Source of the DNA: Eutypella sp. D-1
Lineage: Eukaryota > Ascomycota > Sordariomycetes > Xylariales > Diatrypaceae
Direction: 5' to 3'
Length of the DNA stretch: 64,000 nt
Assembly: GCA_023313575.1 (NCBI GenBank)
Contig: JAJTTP010000023.1
Coordinates: forward strand, 1 to 64,000
Below, one piece after another: positions 53,172-64,000 of the stretch (position 1 is the stretch's first letter; the number at the start of each line of letters is the position of its first letter). Under the pieces are notes generated by a model. That model did no database searches and was not told the DNA's origin. It saw only the letters and a list, made by a program, of their open reading frames with translations. Both the position numbers and the translations under genes were made by a program.

Positions 53172-54202
53172 GGCGAAGGAGGTAGAGTGTTGGGGAGAGT
53201 ACAGCGACAGATGAAACGTGGGCGTAAGAAGATGCAGGGCTCAATTATTACTCCGGGTGGGCTATTAAATACTATGAGTGTTTGGGCGAGAGATGTACAT
53301 GCCTCGCCGCCCTCAAGCCACATCCATTAGTACACCTAGAACTATTTTCCGGATACGAATTCTCACGTTTGCTATGATTGCAGCCGGCTCGGGATATAAA
53401 AAGAAAAAAAAAAGGCCTATACGAATAATCTGACTCAGTACAAATCGATACTCTACACTTATCGCAGCTAGGCGTCATCAATACGTATATGCTGGTGTTT
53501 ACGGCTCGCATAACCATCGGGTTTCCGTCTCTCTATGAGGCGGCTTAAGCAACACAACCATTTCGACACTCTGAGTCTGAGATAAGGTACGTAGGCCACG
53601 TCGTAACTTGGTACGCTCACCACATCAGGCTATACTACCATGTACATAGGATGGATCTCCCGTCTTCGGTGCTTTTGAGACAATAGACGCTGGGGCCCAA
53701 AAGAAGAACGGAACCCAGCTAGCCACCTGCACGGAATGGTCAGATGTTCTCTGACTTATACTGCTTATGCAAGGATTTTCATTGAGCCGCTTCAACGAGG
53801 TGGTATTGATTCAAGGTGGGATAAAAAGGAAAGCACAAAAGAAGTGATAAGACCCTGCTAGGATGTCTCATACAGGATAGTACGCAGTATGACAATGTAA
53901 CTACTGTACATAGTAGCACAAGCACTTGTAAAGAGAGAGGGGTGGAGGCGCCAAGATGCTTGCCTCGCCTAACAAGCATTCATAACACGGTTGTACCATG
54001 TCTGAAATGCGAAATACGAATTTCTCGGTGTGCCCCGCGACGTGTCTTAGACATCGGATATATTTTATCATCAACACCGTTGCAAAATCCATACGTGTAC
54101 CTGGGAAACACTAGGTTCCTAATCTGCTAAGAACAAGACATTAAAATGGGCCCAAGTCCTAGGCGAGGGAACATAGTAGATGCAGACGCCGCCCGAGCCG
54201 CC
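53172..54202. other. Intergenic, no gene supported
   Basis: It contains the 2OG-1 promoter (minus strand) and the 3' flank of the PLP enzyme. An A-rich run lies near 53400-53413. Nothing else is recognised. Confidence 0.5.
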
Positions 54203-55264
54203 CTATCTCATCTCTGGAAAGGCACCAAGCGCTGCCTGTCCGCCCGTATGTACAAACAAGATATATTGGTTTTCATCAAATTCCCCTTGCTCCGCCTTGT
54301 GCAGGATGGCGCCCATGGTCCGACCCGAGTAGATCGGGTCGGTGACAATCCCCTCTTGTCTACCAAGCAACCTAACAGCTTTGGCCGTATGCTCGTCCCA
54401 TGCCACATGCGTCCCAGCATTGTACCTTGTATCGAGGACCACATCATGGGGCTGGACCGTATCTTCGCCTATCCCAATGAGTCTAGCCGTCCGCTGGGCA
54501 ATCTCGAGTATCGCGGCCTCGAGTACCCCGGCGGGCTTGTTGTAGGTGTCGATGCCGATGATGGCGCGAGTGCGGCGCTCACGAGACAAATCGCATACTG
54601 ACTCTTCTCTCAGTCGGTCAGCGAGTTTGAACCCGGCAATCATACCGCCAATCGTGCCCCCAGAGGCCACAGGGACAACGACGGTGTCGAAAAAGACGCC
54701 AAAACCCGTCTCTTGTTCAACTACCTCGAACGCCCACCGAGCGAACCCCAAACCGCCATGTAAATGGGCAGATGCACCCGGGGCAATAATGTACGGTCGC
54801 CCACCCCTTTCCTCTATATCCGCTGCAACGTCTTCGAGTGAGGCGTTGGGTTCTGCATACTGGGCCCCTAGTACACCGTTGACTTGCACATTCCCCGCCC
54901 GGTCAAAGGCCTCCGACTTGGACGGTCCATGAACCTGCGGTACCAAGACGGTCTTGAGGCCCAGGTAATTTCCGACGGCGACAACCTGGCGCATGTGGTT
55001 GCTCTGCGTGCCGCCAGTGGAGATAAGGGTGTCGCAGCTCCTGGCCAAGGCCGAGGCGACGACGTATTCAAGCTTGCGGATCTTGTTTCCACCAAGGCCA
55101 AGACCGGATGAGCAGTCCTCCCGCTTGGCCCAGATTTGGGCTTTGGTGGAAGTGGTAGAGTTGACATGCCGTGTAAGGTTAGGAAGCGGGTGGAGGGGAG
55201 AAGGCTGGTTGAAGAGGAGAGGAGTGCGCTCAAATGAGGCAAAGGGCTCTGGTAAGACGACCAT
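54203..55264 (-). CDS. ACC deaminase / D-cysteine desulfhydrase-type PLP enzyme
   Basis: A single exon encodes 353 aa, starting at ATG 55264. It is a fold-type II pyridoxal-phosphate enzyme. The PLP lysine is in LGLGGNKIRKLEY, the carboxylate-binding STGGTQSNHMRQ loop follows, the phosphate loop is ASGGTIGGM, and the C-terminal part has QEGIVTDPIYSGRT. Length and motifs fit 1-aminocyclopropane-1-carboxylate (ACC) deaminase, which breaks ACC into 2-oxobutyrate and ammonia. The closely related D-cysteine desulfhydrases have the same scaffold and cannot be separated by eye. It is probably cytosolic, with no targeting signal. It lies between two paralogous 2OG oxygenases and shares a 947 bp divergent spacer with the second. 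ACC deaminase can lower plant ethylene, which would matter for a plant-associated fungus; this is family knowledge, not shown here. Confidence 0.85.
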   Translation of the reverse strand: MVVLPEPFASFERTPLLFNQPSPLHPLPNLTRHVNSTTSTKAQIWAKREDCSSGLGLGGNKIRKLEYVVASALARSCDTLISTGGTQSNHMRQVVAVGNYLGLKTVLVPQVHGPSKSEAFDRAGNVQVNGVLGAQYAEPNASLEDVAADIEERGGRPYIIAPGASAHLHGGLGFARWAFEVVEQETGFGVFFDTVVVPVASGGTIGGMIAGFKLADRLREESVCDLSRERRTRAIIGIDTYNKPAGVLEAAILEIAQRTARLIGIGEDTVQPHDVVLDTRYNAGTHVAWDEHTAKAVRLLGRQEGIVTDPIYSGRTMGAILHKAEQGEFDENQYILFVHTGGQAALGAFPEMR

Positions 55265-56211
55265 GTTGATAGTTAGGCCGTTCGTGGTTGTCACAGTGTT
55301 AGTAGGTTACAACGAAATTGGGAGGCGGTGTTCAGAGAAAGGATGACGGGCAAGATAAATAAATACATTGCCAGCCGTTCTGCTTTTACCCCGAGACATA
55401 AATGACGATGGCCATCACCGCCGCTAAATTTCGGGTCATCTGCCGATACTGCCACTGACTTCCTACTATTCTCGTGCTGTGCGGCCAGATACTACGTGAA
55501 TATAGGTACCCATACTCTGTATGTCGGTATATTGACTAGCCCCATTTAGCGGCAGGGGTCAGAGGTCACCTCTCGCAACCGCGATGTACTTGTAGCAAGA
55601 TCTCAGCTACCCAGTCGTGTTTGTATTATAGCTTCAGCCGAAAAGCCCCGGGGTGATAGTGATGGTAGTTTCGGAATCTGTATTCTGGAGCTAACATACT
55701 TTTCTCATCGTACTACAGGTTCGTAGGACGTTTCGGGTGCATGCATGTCTCGGGAGTGTGCCGTCCCAAATTGAGCCAGCCACTGACACGCCATATTTCT
55801 AGGAGAAGAGAGCCTGAGAGTGCACCACCGATGTGATGAGACATGTGCGAGGTGCTGTATTTGTGCCAATCCGCCCACAGCGAGTCTACCAGTGTCTAAT
55901 ACACACTTTGGGGTGTGTCCTTTTTCAGCTTGCTTCTTTCGCCGCCCTGTAGTTGACCTGTCCGGGACCTATCTTCAGCTTACCCGCTCCGGCGCCATCT
56001 CGTTGCATATCACGATTTCTCCTCTCTCCGAAACCAGGGGATTGAATCAAAGGCTGTCACAACTACTGGGCTTGCGAGTTATGTTATTGGGTGGCCAGTG
56101 TAATTTTATAATATTAACGTTACGTACCGTCCACCATCTCGATCTTGTTCTCTACTATCTCGCCATCAACCATCTCCTTTTCACCAAACTGACGTGGCGC
56201 ACTTCCTTGTC
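55265..56211. promoter_or_regulatory. Divergent spacer, PLP enzyme / 2OG-2
   Basis: The 947 bp spacer should hold both promoters. No gene is supported; a 149-codon plus-strand frame at 55820-56269 overlaps the 2OG-2 start and has no recognised features. No repeated motif was noticed. Confidence 0.45.
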
Positions 56212-57319
56212 ATGCCTTCAAACACAGAACCGAATCCAGGCCCGGAGGAAGCCAATCTCCATATATTGAGTTTTTCTTCTTTGCTGAATGGGGACAAAAG
56301 TGAGTTGGCGAACTTGTTGTCCGCCTGTGAGGATCATGGGTTCTTCTACTTGGATCTCCGTGATTGGGAGTCTGGGAGAATGCTGCAACAGCTAGAGGCA
56401 ACTTGGCGAATCATGAAGCAGTGGTTCGATCAACCACTCGTGGAGAAGTTGAAGACCGAGACGATATCTGACGCTCATGGGTAGGCTGTCATAAGTTTTG
56501 GTGGCATCGTAGGCAAGGCTAACTCTTTCTCAAGTTTCAAGCCACCAGGTGTACAGTCGGGAGTCAACGAAAACTCGCGGGATGGATTCGAGGCCTTGAG
56601 GGTAACTAAGATCCCCGTGGGCAGTCTACCATAGATATGAACTAACAGAAATCCAGCTCAGCCGTGTTGGTCTTCTCAACCGCTCGAATCTTCCAGATGT
56701 GGTACACGAGAACATTGATCTCTTTAAATCTTTCCAGCTCTCTGCTCACTACGTGCTGAAGACCCTACTGGGAAGTCTTTCAGATGCCGCTGGACTCCAG
56801 GGCAATGATCGCTTCGAGAGCTACCATCCAGATGAATTGCCTTCGAAAAGCACGCTGTTCTTTCTGCATCATCCCGCCAGCGAGGCGCTTGAGGACAAGA
56901 CAGCTCGGGGCCACAACGCCCACACCGATGTCGGCTCTTTTACGCTCCTCTTCACCGAGCAACCAGGTTTGCAGGTGCTATCACCCAACACCAACATGTG
57001 GGAATATGTAGTTGCAAAGCCAGGCCATGCAATTATCAATGTTGCCGACACACTTCGATTCATATCTAAACGACGCTTCAGATCCGCTATGCACCGGGTT
57101 CTCCCCCCGGGTGGCAAGATGTTCAAGGATCGATACTCGGCAGCCTACTTTCTTCGGGCCAGTGATAGTGCTGTTTTCAAAGGAATCAATGGGGAGGAGG
57201 TGACGGCGGAACAGTGGTTTCTCAGCAAGTATAGCAGCTTTAACAAGAGTCTGCAGGAGCAGCGGCTGGATTCCATTGCAACCGGAGGGATGGATAAGGA
57301 CCTTGGTGTATTAATTTGA
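56212..57319 (+). CDS. Fe(II)/2-oxoglutarate oxygenase (2OG-2), 3 exons
   Basis: Exons 56212-56480, 56535-56601 and 56657-57319 give 332 aa. The N-terminal DIOX_N-like part (LLSACEDHGFFYLDL) precedes the catalytic jelly-roll with HNAHTDVGSFTLLF (His and Asp iron ligands), RSAMHRVLP (second His) and RYSAAYFLR (2OG-binding Arg). It belongs to the isopenicillin-N-synthase-like oxygenase family, which hydroxylates, desaturates or cyclises small molecules using 2-oxoglutarate, oxygen and Fe(II). The substrate is unknown. The middle exon is 67 nt, as in 2OG-1, and both genes total 999 nt, which shows recent common ancestry. All active-site residues are kept, unlike 2OG-1. It is followed 965 bp downstream by an MFS transporter on the same strand. 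Confidence 0.88.
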
Positions 57320-58283
57320 GCTAGGTCATTGATACACCCAGAGATGTGTGCTTGGAGGTGGATTCGAGTGAAGAGGTTTTGCTCCGAGGCTTTGTCGATC
57401 ACTCAAGAGGATCAAGTTGCCCACTCAACCGTTCATTATTCAGCCATGCAATATTAGTCTTCGTGTTCTTGTTGTCCTCTTCTCTGTCACACTACCGAAT
57501 GGAACCATAGTAGTCAAACGTTCTACAACGTAGGAGCTCTGACCATTTCGTTGCTAGCCTCACGCCTGTGACGCCTGTTGGTCCACCATCACCCAAACGT
57601 ATTGTTAACACTTAGCGTACGGCGTCCCGCTTCGTGTCGCTGGCAGCCAAAGACACGGTTTGTTTGCTTCCATTGTCTTACCAGTTAGCCGCGCGGGGTC
57701 TGGAAATGGAGACCAGTCGGAGGCGGCTAATGAAGGCGACTTGATACACCTTGTGGCTGAGACACTGTGCAGGACATGGTATTCGGTACAAAGTGGAACC
57801 ATGAAAATAATTCCATGGCATGAAGTACCGTAGTGAACACAAGCCACCCATGTCACTAGTGTCGTACCATGGCACAAGGGACCAAATTTTGCGGAAATGA
57901 TTCGGCCGTAGTATAAGCTAAGTATTCATCCCCATCCCGAGTGGCTATCGACTCCCAAGATTAATAGGGCCCTTGTAAATACTCATTAATTGGATCAATG
58001 ACTTATGTATGTACGTGTCTGGCAAGACTGACGTACAGGTCTTAAGAGCTGCAGATGGCTTCTAAGCCAATCAGGTAAGAGGTATCAAGGTGCACCAGGA
58101 ATCCTTAATCTTTTGAGCTGATTCAGTGGGTGGTTGAGGAATGGAGAGACGTATTCATTTACATGGCTCGTCACGGTCCCATCTTTCGTCTCTTTCTCTC
58201 TTTGTCCTCTTTCCTCTGTTGTCCACGCTCCTGGCTTTTGGGCCGCTACATTTTACATTGCCTCCTCGACCTCCCTTGGCATA
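57320..58283. promoter_or_regulatory. Spacer between 2OG-2 and MFS transporter
   Basis: It holds the 2OG-2 3' flank and the transporter promoter. The reading frame of the transporter is open upstream of its ATG but without a convincing start. No other gene is supported. Confidence 0.45.
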
Positions 58284-59960
58284 ATGCACGACGAACATCC
58301 CGGCTCTGGCGCTGTAGGTGCCAAGGCCAATGTCACGAATAGGGGCGGCGATGAAGAGTCTCCCCTTCTAGTTCACGACCAGACAAGGTCTCCCCTCTCT
58401 AGACGTTCCCCCGACACCGAGGCCGTAATCACCGACGAGGAGCCATCCACTAGATACCTTATCATTGTTTTTGGCAGCGTCTTTATAGGTGTCTTCCTGG
58501 CCGCTCTCGACACCACCATCGTCGCCACCCTCTCTATCCCCATCTCCAACTGCTTCGGCTCCCTGAGCCTCCTCTCCTGGCTCGGATCATCCTACCTCAT
58601 TGCAAATGCGGCGTGCCAGCCTCTCTCCGGTCGGTTGACCGACATCTTCTCCCGCCGCTCCGGACTCGTCGTCTGTAACATACTTTTTGGGGTTGGAACC
58701 CTCATGTGTGGACTTGCCACATCCAAATGGACCATCCTCGCTGGCCGGGTCGTGGCAGGCATGGGCGGCGGCGGACTGAATGCCATCACGGCGTTTGTGG
58801 CCAGCGACCTCGTGCCTCTGAGAAAGAGGGGCGTTGTTCAAGGCTTCGTCCATATCTGTTACGGCGTCGGGGCCGGTCTTGGGGGCTTGTTCGGTGGCTG
58901 GGTGAACGATCTCTGGGGATGGAGGGCCGCATTCCTCAGCCGTGTGCCACTGATTGCTATGTCCGCCATACTCGTCTGTTTGACCCTCAAGAACCCCCCG
59001 CCCAAACCGAATGATAAGTCGAGGCTATCGAGGGTGGACTTCGTAGGAGCCTTCACATTGTCTCTCACTCTAGTCCTACTCATCCTAGGCCTCAGTTCTG
59101 GTGGGAATGTTGTTGAATGGACACATCCACTTGTTTTGGTCTCGGTGTCACTGTCGGTGGTGGCCGCAGGGGCATTTGTTTTAGTCGAAACAAAATGGGC
59201 CTCGGAGCCTATCATGCCAATGCACCTGCTCCTCAATCGGACGGTTCTCGCTGCCTGCTTGATGAATTGGTTTATAACCATGGTTCTATTCATGGCGACA
59301 TTCTACGTCCCTATATTCTTCCAGGTTCATGGCTCTTCCACCACGGCTGCCGGCATACGTCTGCTACCTCAGAGTGTGGGTACCTCCATCAGTTCCCTCA
59401 CCTGCGGCTACGTCATGAAACGCACAGGAAAGTACAAGACGTTAGGCCTAGTCGTCCTTGCCTGTTCTGTTCTCGGCTTCGCCGGCCTCAGCACTATGAC
59501 CATTGACACCCCTACCCTTCTAGCCTTGCTATATACTTTCCTCGTTGGGGCAGGATATGGTGGCATGTTATCTGTTGCACTGCTTGCGACCGTCGCAGCC
59601 GTATCACACGATGAACAAGCTGTTGCTACCTCGGCCAACTACGCCTTCCGATCCACGGGCTCTACGATCGGTGTCACGATCGCCTCCGCCGTGTATCAAA
59701 ACTTGCTTCAAGAAGGTCTGCACCAGCGCTTCGACGGTCGCGAGGGATCTGCGGATGTGATACAACGTATCTTCGACTCCTTAGACGAGCTGAAGCACCT
59801 CCCTGAGGGATGGAGTGAAGGCGTATTTGAAGCATATGCCATTGCACTGCGGGGAGTGTTCCTAACTGGGCTGGGATTGGCCGCGTTGGGGCTGGTGGCA
59901 GCAAGCCTCATGCGGGAGCACAAGCTACACAATACCATCTCTCGGGCGGATAATGAGTAG
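58284..59960 (+). CDS. MFS transporter, DHA2 (14-span) drug/amino-acid type
   Basis: A single exon encodes 558 aa from ATG 58284. After a hydrophilic N-terminal tail of about 60 residues there are about 14 hydrophobic segments. FIGVFLAALDTTIVATLSIPI is the DHA2 motif in span 1, LSGRLTDIFSRRSGL the loop 2-3 signature, and AGRVVAGMGGGGLNAI and GLFGGWVNDLWGWRAAFL follow. The group includes the vacuolar basic amino-acid transporters of yeast (Vba type) and many fungal toxin or drug exporters; the sequence reads closer to the Vba-like subset. It acts as a proton-coupled carrier in the plasma or vacuolar membrane. Its place downstream of the oxygenase and PLP genes would suit an exporter of their product; this is inference. 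Confidence 0.88.
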   Translation: MHDEHPGSGAVGAKANVTNRGGDEESPLLVHDQTRSPLSRRSPDTEAVITDEEPSTRYLIIVFGSVFIGVFLAALDTTIVATLSIPISNCFGSLSLLSWLGSSYLIANAACQPLSGRLTDIFSRRSGLVVCNILFGVGTLMCGLATSKWTILAGRVVAGMGGGGLNAITAFVASDLVPLRKRGVVQGFVHICYGVGAGLGGLFGGWVNDLWGWRAAFLSRVPLIAMSAILVCLTLKNPPPKPNDKSRLSRVDFVGAFTLSLTLVLLILGLSSGGNVVEWTHPLVLVSVSLSVVAAGAFVLVETKWASEPIMPMHLLLNRTVLAACLMNWFITMVLFMATFYVPIFFQVHGSSTTAAGIRLLPQSVGTSISSLTCGYVMKRTGKYKTLGLVVLACSVLGFAGLSTMTIDTPTLLALLYTFLVGAGYGGMLSVALLATVAAVSHDEQAVATSANYAFRSTGSTIGVTIASAVYQNLLQEGLHQRFDGREGSADVIQRIFDSLDELKHLPEGWSEGVFEAYAIALRGVFLTGLGLAALGLVAASLMREHKLHNTISRADNE

Positions 59961-62641
59961 TTCACCACTGATATCGGTCACCTTGCTAAGAGCACCTCAG
60001 CTACCCGGGGTAGAATTAGGGGCCGAGACAGCTGATCTAGTAGCACAGCCTACATGAGAAGCAAGCGACTATATCAAGTCATTCTTAGATGATGCAGTAT
60101 ATGGTGATACGCTCTTTATACTCAACGGCCTTGAAAACGTCTTCAACGACTGGAGACCCCATCATATCGACAGCTTCTGTCCCCGGTTTCAATTTCACTG
60201 TATCCTTCCTCGAAAAGTCCACATGCTTTCATGAGGTCTATTAGAATTGAAGTCTAGATGAGCGCATGGAACTATATCAAAAGTCAGGGTCCATCCTGAC
60301 CCTCTGTTGGGGCAACCACGTCCAGTATAGTTATCTTATTACCTGGAGTATGTCCTAGAGACGTACCCTGTTAGCAGGAATTAGCTAATCAAAGTCCCTG
60401 TTATACCATGAAAGTTTTACTAGGCCTTGTAACGCTGGTGTTGATTAAGAGCAGTATTAAATAGATTTGGCAGGCTAAACAAGGGGCACAAATCGGATAG
60501 GAATGATATTCGACTGGGCCGAGGAAGATGTTTGGCCGTGCAATGCCACGAAATCTTTCCACCTTTTCAAAAGTCCATCGCACGACAGACGACCTTCGAA
60601 CAGTTCGTCCAGTGCGAATATCTCCAATCGAGGCCAACATGATCATATCAAGCCTTAAAACATCCTCTGTTTAGCTCCTCTGGTAAAGAAAAGAGTTACA
60701 ACAGTCGATTTCACTCCGACTCGTTTCCACCCACCAAGCTCCGTGGGCGGGACGGGTCCGATAGGCTGAGTTGGTCGTCAAGACACTGCCCCCCCCCCCG
60801 GAAGTCGCACAGGGACCAGACGCCAAGATTGACCAGACATGTGATATCTGAGCGTTCGACTGCATTTATCTGAAGTTCCTTCCCTGGCATCTACTCGGAT
60901 ATAATGACATCGACGCCAATTATTTCAAAAGACATTGCGACAAGATAGTAGGAGTCGCCATGTGTCGCATTGAAGTGAGCTCCGATTAAAGGGGTTCCAA
61001 AATAGGTTAGAATAGGGGTTGGGTCGGATGATCACGTGAGTTTTGATAACGTTACCTTAACCCAGAAAATTTCCAGGGAAATACAGACAGCTACTTTGTG
61101 CTTACCATTATTACTTTCCCTCTTTGCAACAAGACATACCATGCATTGTTCTTACTATCTGTTTTACGAGGCGACTGATCGTGATACCAGTCTATTACCA
61201 GGTGCCATGGTCAATTGAGCCCCACTCAGGTGGGGCGATTTCACAACAGGAGGATCGGATATGGTAAACCTGGAGACCTGATGTCCGGGGATCCCCTCGA
61301 CCCGTAGCTAGTTATCTTTCCTTGATGTCGATATACGGTTCTCGTTAGATCCGCCGAATAAAGCACCGGAGGTCAATCCTATTGCCATGCGGCCCCGTCA
61401 CCCTCACTGTGCGATCTGCCCGTACGCGGAATACTACGTTGAGTGCTGGACGGGATTCTACATTCAGCGTCTGGAGTAATGGAAGACGTCATTAATATCT
61501 TAGCGCATATGCCCACCGCGGCTAGGAGAGGAAAATTTGGCGGCGGGGTCTATAAAAAAGGCCATGGGACAAAGCACGACTGTAGGATTTACAACAGATG
61601 CAATTTGTTTTGCATGTGGGTGGCAGTCCCCCCCCCCCCCCACACCAATGCGTCCGCAAAGCAGAATCCGCGTTTACACACAGGACGGTTCTTAAGTCGT
61701 GCATCATTCTTTGAGCCTCTTGTCTGTTCCAGCCTTCTCGTAGTTAGTAATACAGGCAGCTACCGCTTTCAACACTTCCCAAGCACGCTACATGAGGTAA
61801 GCACGATGAGATTCTCATTCTATTCCTATGACTAGCCTCCGCGAAGCGTCCCTCTGCCCATTGTGTATCGGATATTGGGTTTGTTGGCATATTATGTCAC
61901 TACCGGCGGGAGACGCACGGTAGTATGTAACACGGATGAGACATATGAGACTTGGCTATGCAACCCAACCGGGTTTCCGGGTCACTCTTGGTCTAAGTGT
62001 ATATTCACATCGGTTGATAATGTCGGACTCGGAGTTATTCTCGTACATTTCACCATAGCCATGCAAACAATCGGCCAGTTGAACCCTCTGACGGGAATGA
62101 TCGACTATTGACCCAGTTGTTCTACGTAGATAGACACATCAGCCAATGCACGCAGCCAGGCTACTAGATGATCCCAAATGGTGGCGTCTCTAGCTCAGTC
62201 TGCAGGTCTCACCCGGCCGATGCCGGAATCAACATCTTCAAGTCTAGTGCTGTAATGCGATTGGTTTTGAATTCACGAACATCTATTCACGACAGGGAAC
62301 TAATCCGGGGTGCGGGGTTCGTGATACTCAAATACGCCATGCATTGGGGGGTTCATGGAGATCGTGTTGGTGGAACTACCTGAGACATACACCGCGATAC
62401 ACTATTTCAAGCGGATCGCCACGTTGCCACGTCACGAATAACCCCGAGAAGCAATGCATGTCGCGTGCGTAGTGAAACATCGGGATGGGATGCAGATCAC
62501 AGTAGCACAAGGCCCGCCGTTCGGAGTTGCTCCAGACGAGACTTCAGTTCCTTGCCAGTGTGCAATATCTACAAATACTCTTCTGATGCTCAATGACTTA
62601 ATATCTTGTCGTTTTCTTGTCTGGATTCTTACCATCTATCC
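59961..62641. other. Long intergenic stretch, no gene recognised
   Basis: 2.7 kb with C runs at about 60788-60799 and 61628-61640 and several short frames on both strands, none with a domain or splice pattern. The end includes the promoter of the peptidase gene. A degraded gene or a non-coding RNA cannot be excluded. Confidence 0.45.
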
Positions 62642-64000
62642 ATGATGAGGCACTTCTTGAACCACCTTATCACCCTCACGGTGAGCACGGCGTCTGCACT
62701 GACAGATGGGCCCCAATACCACCTTGGGCCGGAGGATATCCCTGGTGTTAAAGCCCCACATGATTTCCCCAGGCTGAAGTGTCCCCTCTCGCGGCCTGTT
62801 GATCCATCGGAGGACGGGCTGTTGAGCTCGCAGGACGTGTTCTGGGGACCCGACGCACTCCAGCTCATGGTGGATCGCCACCAGCCACTCGTCAGTATAC
62901 CGTCGGTCTGCTATGATGACCTGGGTAGTTTCGCGGAAGACGAGAGATGGGAACCGTTTAAAGAGATCCCTGATGTTTTGAAGGATAACTACCCGAACGT
63001 GTAAGTTAGAGCAAGCTTGTGATCATGACGTAGGACTAATGCACGAGCTAGGTACGAATATGCCACTGTTGACACGGTCAACGAATTTGGACTGGTTTAC
63101 ACTATCAAGGGCTCGGACTCGAATCTGGCCCCAATTCTCCTGACTGCCCACCAGGATGTCGTACCTGTAGAGGAAGAAACCCTCGACCAGTGGGAGTATC
63201 CGCCCTTCGAGGCGGTCTACAACAAGACTGATGGATTTCTGTATGGCCGTGGGGCCTCTGACGATAAGTCCGCGATTACAGCCCTCATGTCCGCCATGGA
63301 AGCTCTTCTTTCTCAGGAAGAGTATGAGCCTCGCCGCACCACCATCTTTGCTTTTGGCTTTGACGAAGAGTGTTCTGGGTTTCGCGGAGCTGCCGAAATC
63401 TCCAAGCTCCTGGAGGAGAGGTACGGTCAAGACGGGATTGCTGTCATCCTGGATGAGGGTGGCGGAGGTCTGCAGGCCTTGGGCGACACCCTATATGCGC
63501 TCCCTGCCGTGTACGAAAAGGGGTATCTCGACGTGTGGTTCGACCTCGACGTCATTGGTGGCCATAGCTCCACCCCTCCACCACACACAGCGATTGGGAT
63601 CATGTCGGAAATTGTCGTCGCTCTCGAAGAGAACCCGTTCGAGCCCGAGATTGTTCGGGATGGTCCCGTCCACCAGGCCTTGATCTGTTTAGCACGATAC
63701 TCGCCCTATGCCCTGCCCGAGCTTACCAAGTACATCTACCGGGGTGACCTCAGAGCAGCCGCTCGTGTCTTGGCGGACGTATCGCGTGACACGCAGTATT
63801 TCATTCAAACGTCGCAGGCCGTCGACTTGGTCTCGGGGGGAGAAAAGATCAATTCGCTACCAGAGTTCGTGACCATCGGAGTCAACCATCGTTTCGCCCC
63901 ACAGGATACCATCGGAGGAATCCAATACCGAATCGCGCACTTGGTTGAAGATGTCATCAGGAAATATGACATTGAACTTCAACCCTTCGAAGATGACCAA
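62642..64000 (+). CDS. M20-family metallopeptidase (carboxypeptidase S-like), 5' part
   Basis: Exon 1 is 62642-63000 and exon 2 runs from 63052 past the window edge, so the C-terminus is missing. The N-terminus (MMRHFLNHLITLTVSTASALT) is hydrophobic and could be a signal or membrane anchor. The zinc-site sequence is clear: LLTAHQDVVPV with the His and Asp, GRGASDDKSA with the bridging Asp, and FDEECSGFRGA with the catalytic Glu pair. IGGHSSTPPPHTAIG is the dimerisation/lid region His motif. Fungal relatives are vacuolar or secreted carboxypeptidase S-type enzymes that release C-terminal residues from peptides. No lesion is seen in the visible part. Confidence 0.88.

Noticed and set aside
61443..61835. 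130-codon plus-strand frame containing a poly-C tract
   Set aside because: The poly-C run encodes a Pro stretch by chance. There is no homology that I recognise and no start context.
1..64000. tRNA, rRNA or CRISPR features
   Set aside because: No cloverleaf with a T-loop consensus, rRNA segment or regularly spaced direct-repeat array was noticed. CRISPR is not expected in a fungal nuclear genome.

Overview
The window is a piece of a filamentous ascomycete (Pezizomycotina) genome, most like a Eurotiales species such as Aspergillus or Penicillium. The evidence is short 45-65 bp introns with GTAAGT-type donors and CTAAC-like branch sites, secondary-metabolism enzyme families (P450s, a multicopper oxidase, an FMO, 2OG oxygenases), a Ty1/Copia retrotransposon, and blocks with the signature of repeat-induced point mutation (RIP): almost no CpA or TpG, but CpG retained. 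The species assignment is inference; no marker gene is present.

Layout. 1-9.1 kb: two RIP-destroyed repeat blocks (1-1250, 8125-9145), a degenerate FG-GAP/VCBS gene, a possible small secreted protein, a solo LTR and a four-exon P450. 10.1-17.2 kb: a second P450, a secreted multicopper oxidase and a secreted GH43 glycosidase. 17.5-26.1 kb: one flavin-containing monooxygenase (FMO) gene broken by at least two internal deletions, a 617 bp hAT-type MITE with an 8 bp target duplication, and an intact 6.3 kb Copia element with 201 bp LTRs that look identical and a 5 bp target duplication. 28-30.5 kb: a divergent pair, bZIP/DUF3425 regulator and short-chain dehydrogenase, sharing a 474 bp promoter with four copies of a 12-bp motif.

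30.7-50.6 kb is the most unusual part. It holds four genes: an intronless 1150-aa protein (A), a divergent intronless 1376-aa protein (B), a lectin-like beta-propeller candidate (C), and a roughly 2329-aa protein (D) that joins an N-terminal ComEC-type metallo-beta-lactamase fold to a C-terminal DUF6603-like region. A, B and D resemble, from memory and unchecked, bacterial families of unknown function. They may form one undescribed multi-gene system, possibly acquired from bacteria.

51-64 kb: a P450-derived fragment, another solo LTR, a pair of paralogous Fe(II)/2-oxoglutarate oxygenases with matching exon layout (one with an in-frame TAG), an ACC deaminase/D-cysteine desulfhydrase-type PLP enzyme between them, a DHA2-type MFS transporter, and the 5' part of an M20 (carboxypeptidase S-like) metallopeptidase that runs off the window end. 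The oxygenase/PLP enzyme/transporter group could be a small metabolic cluster.

Exon boundaries were placed by hand from reading frame, splice signals and family conservation. There is no transcript evidence behind them.
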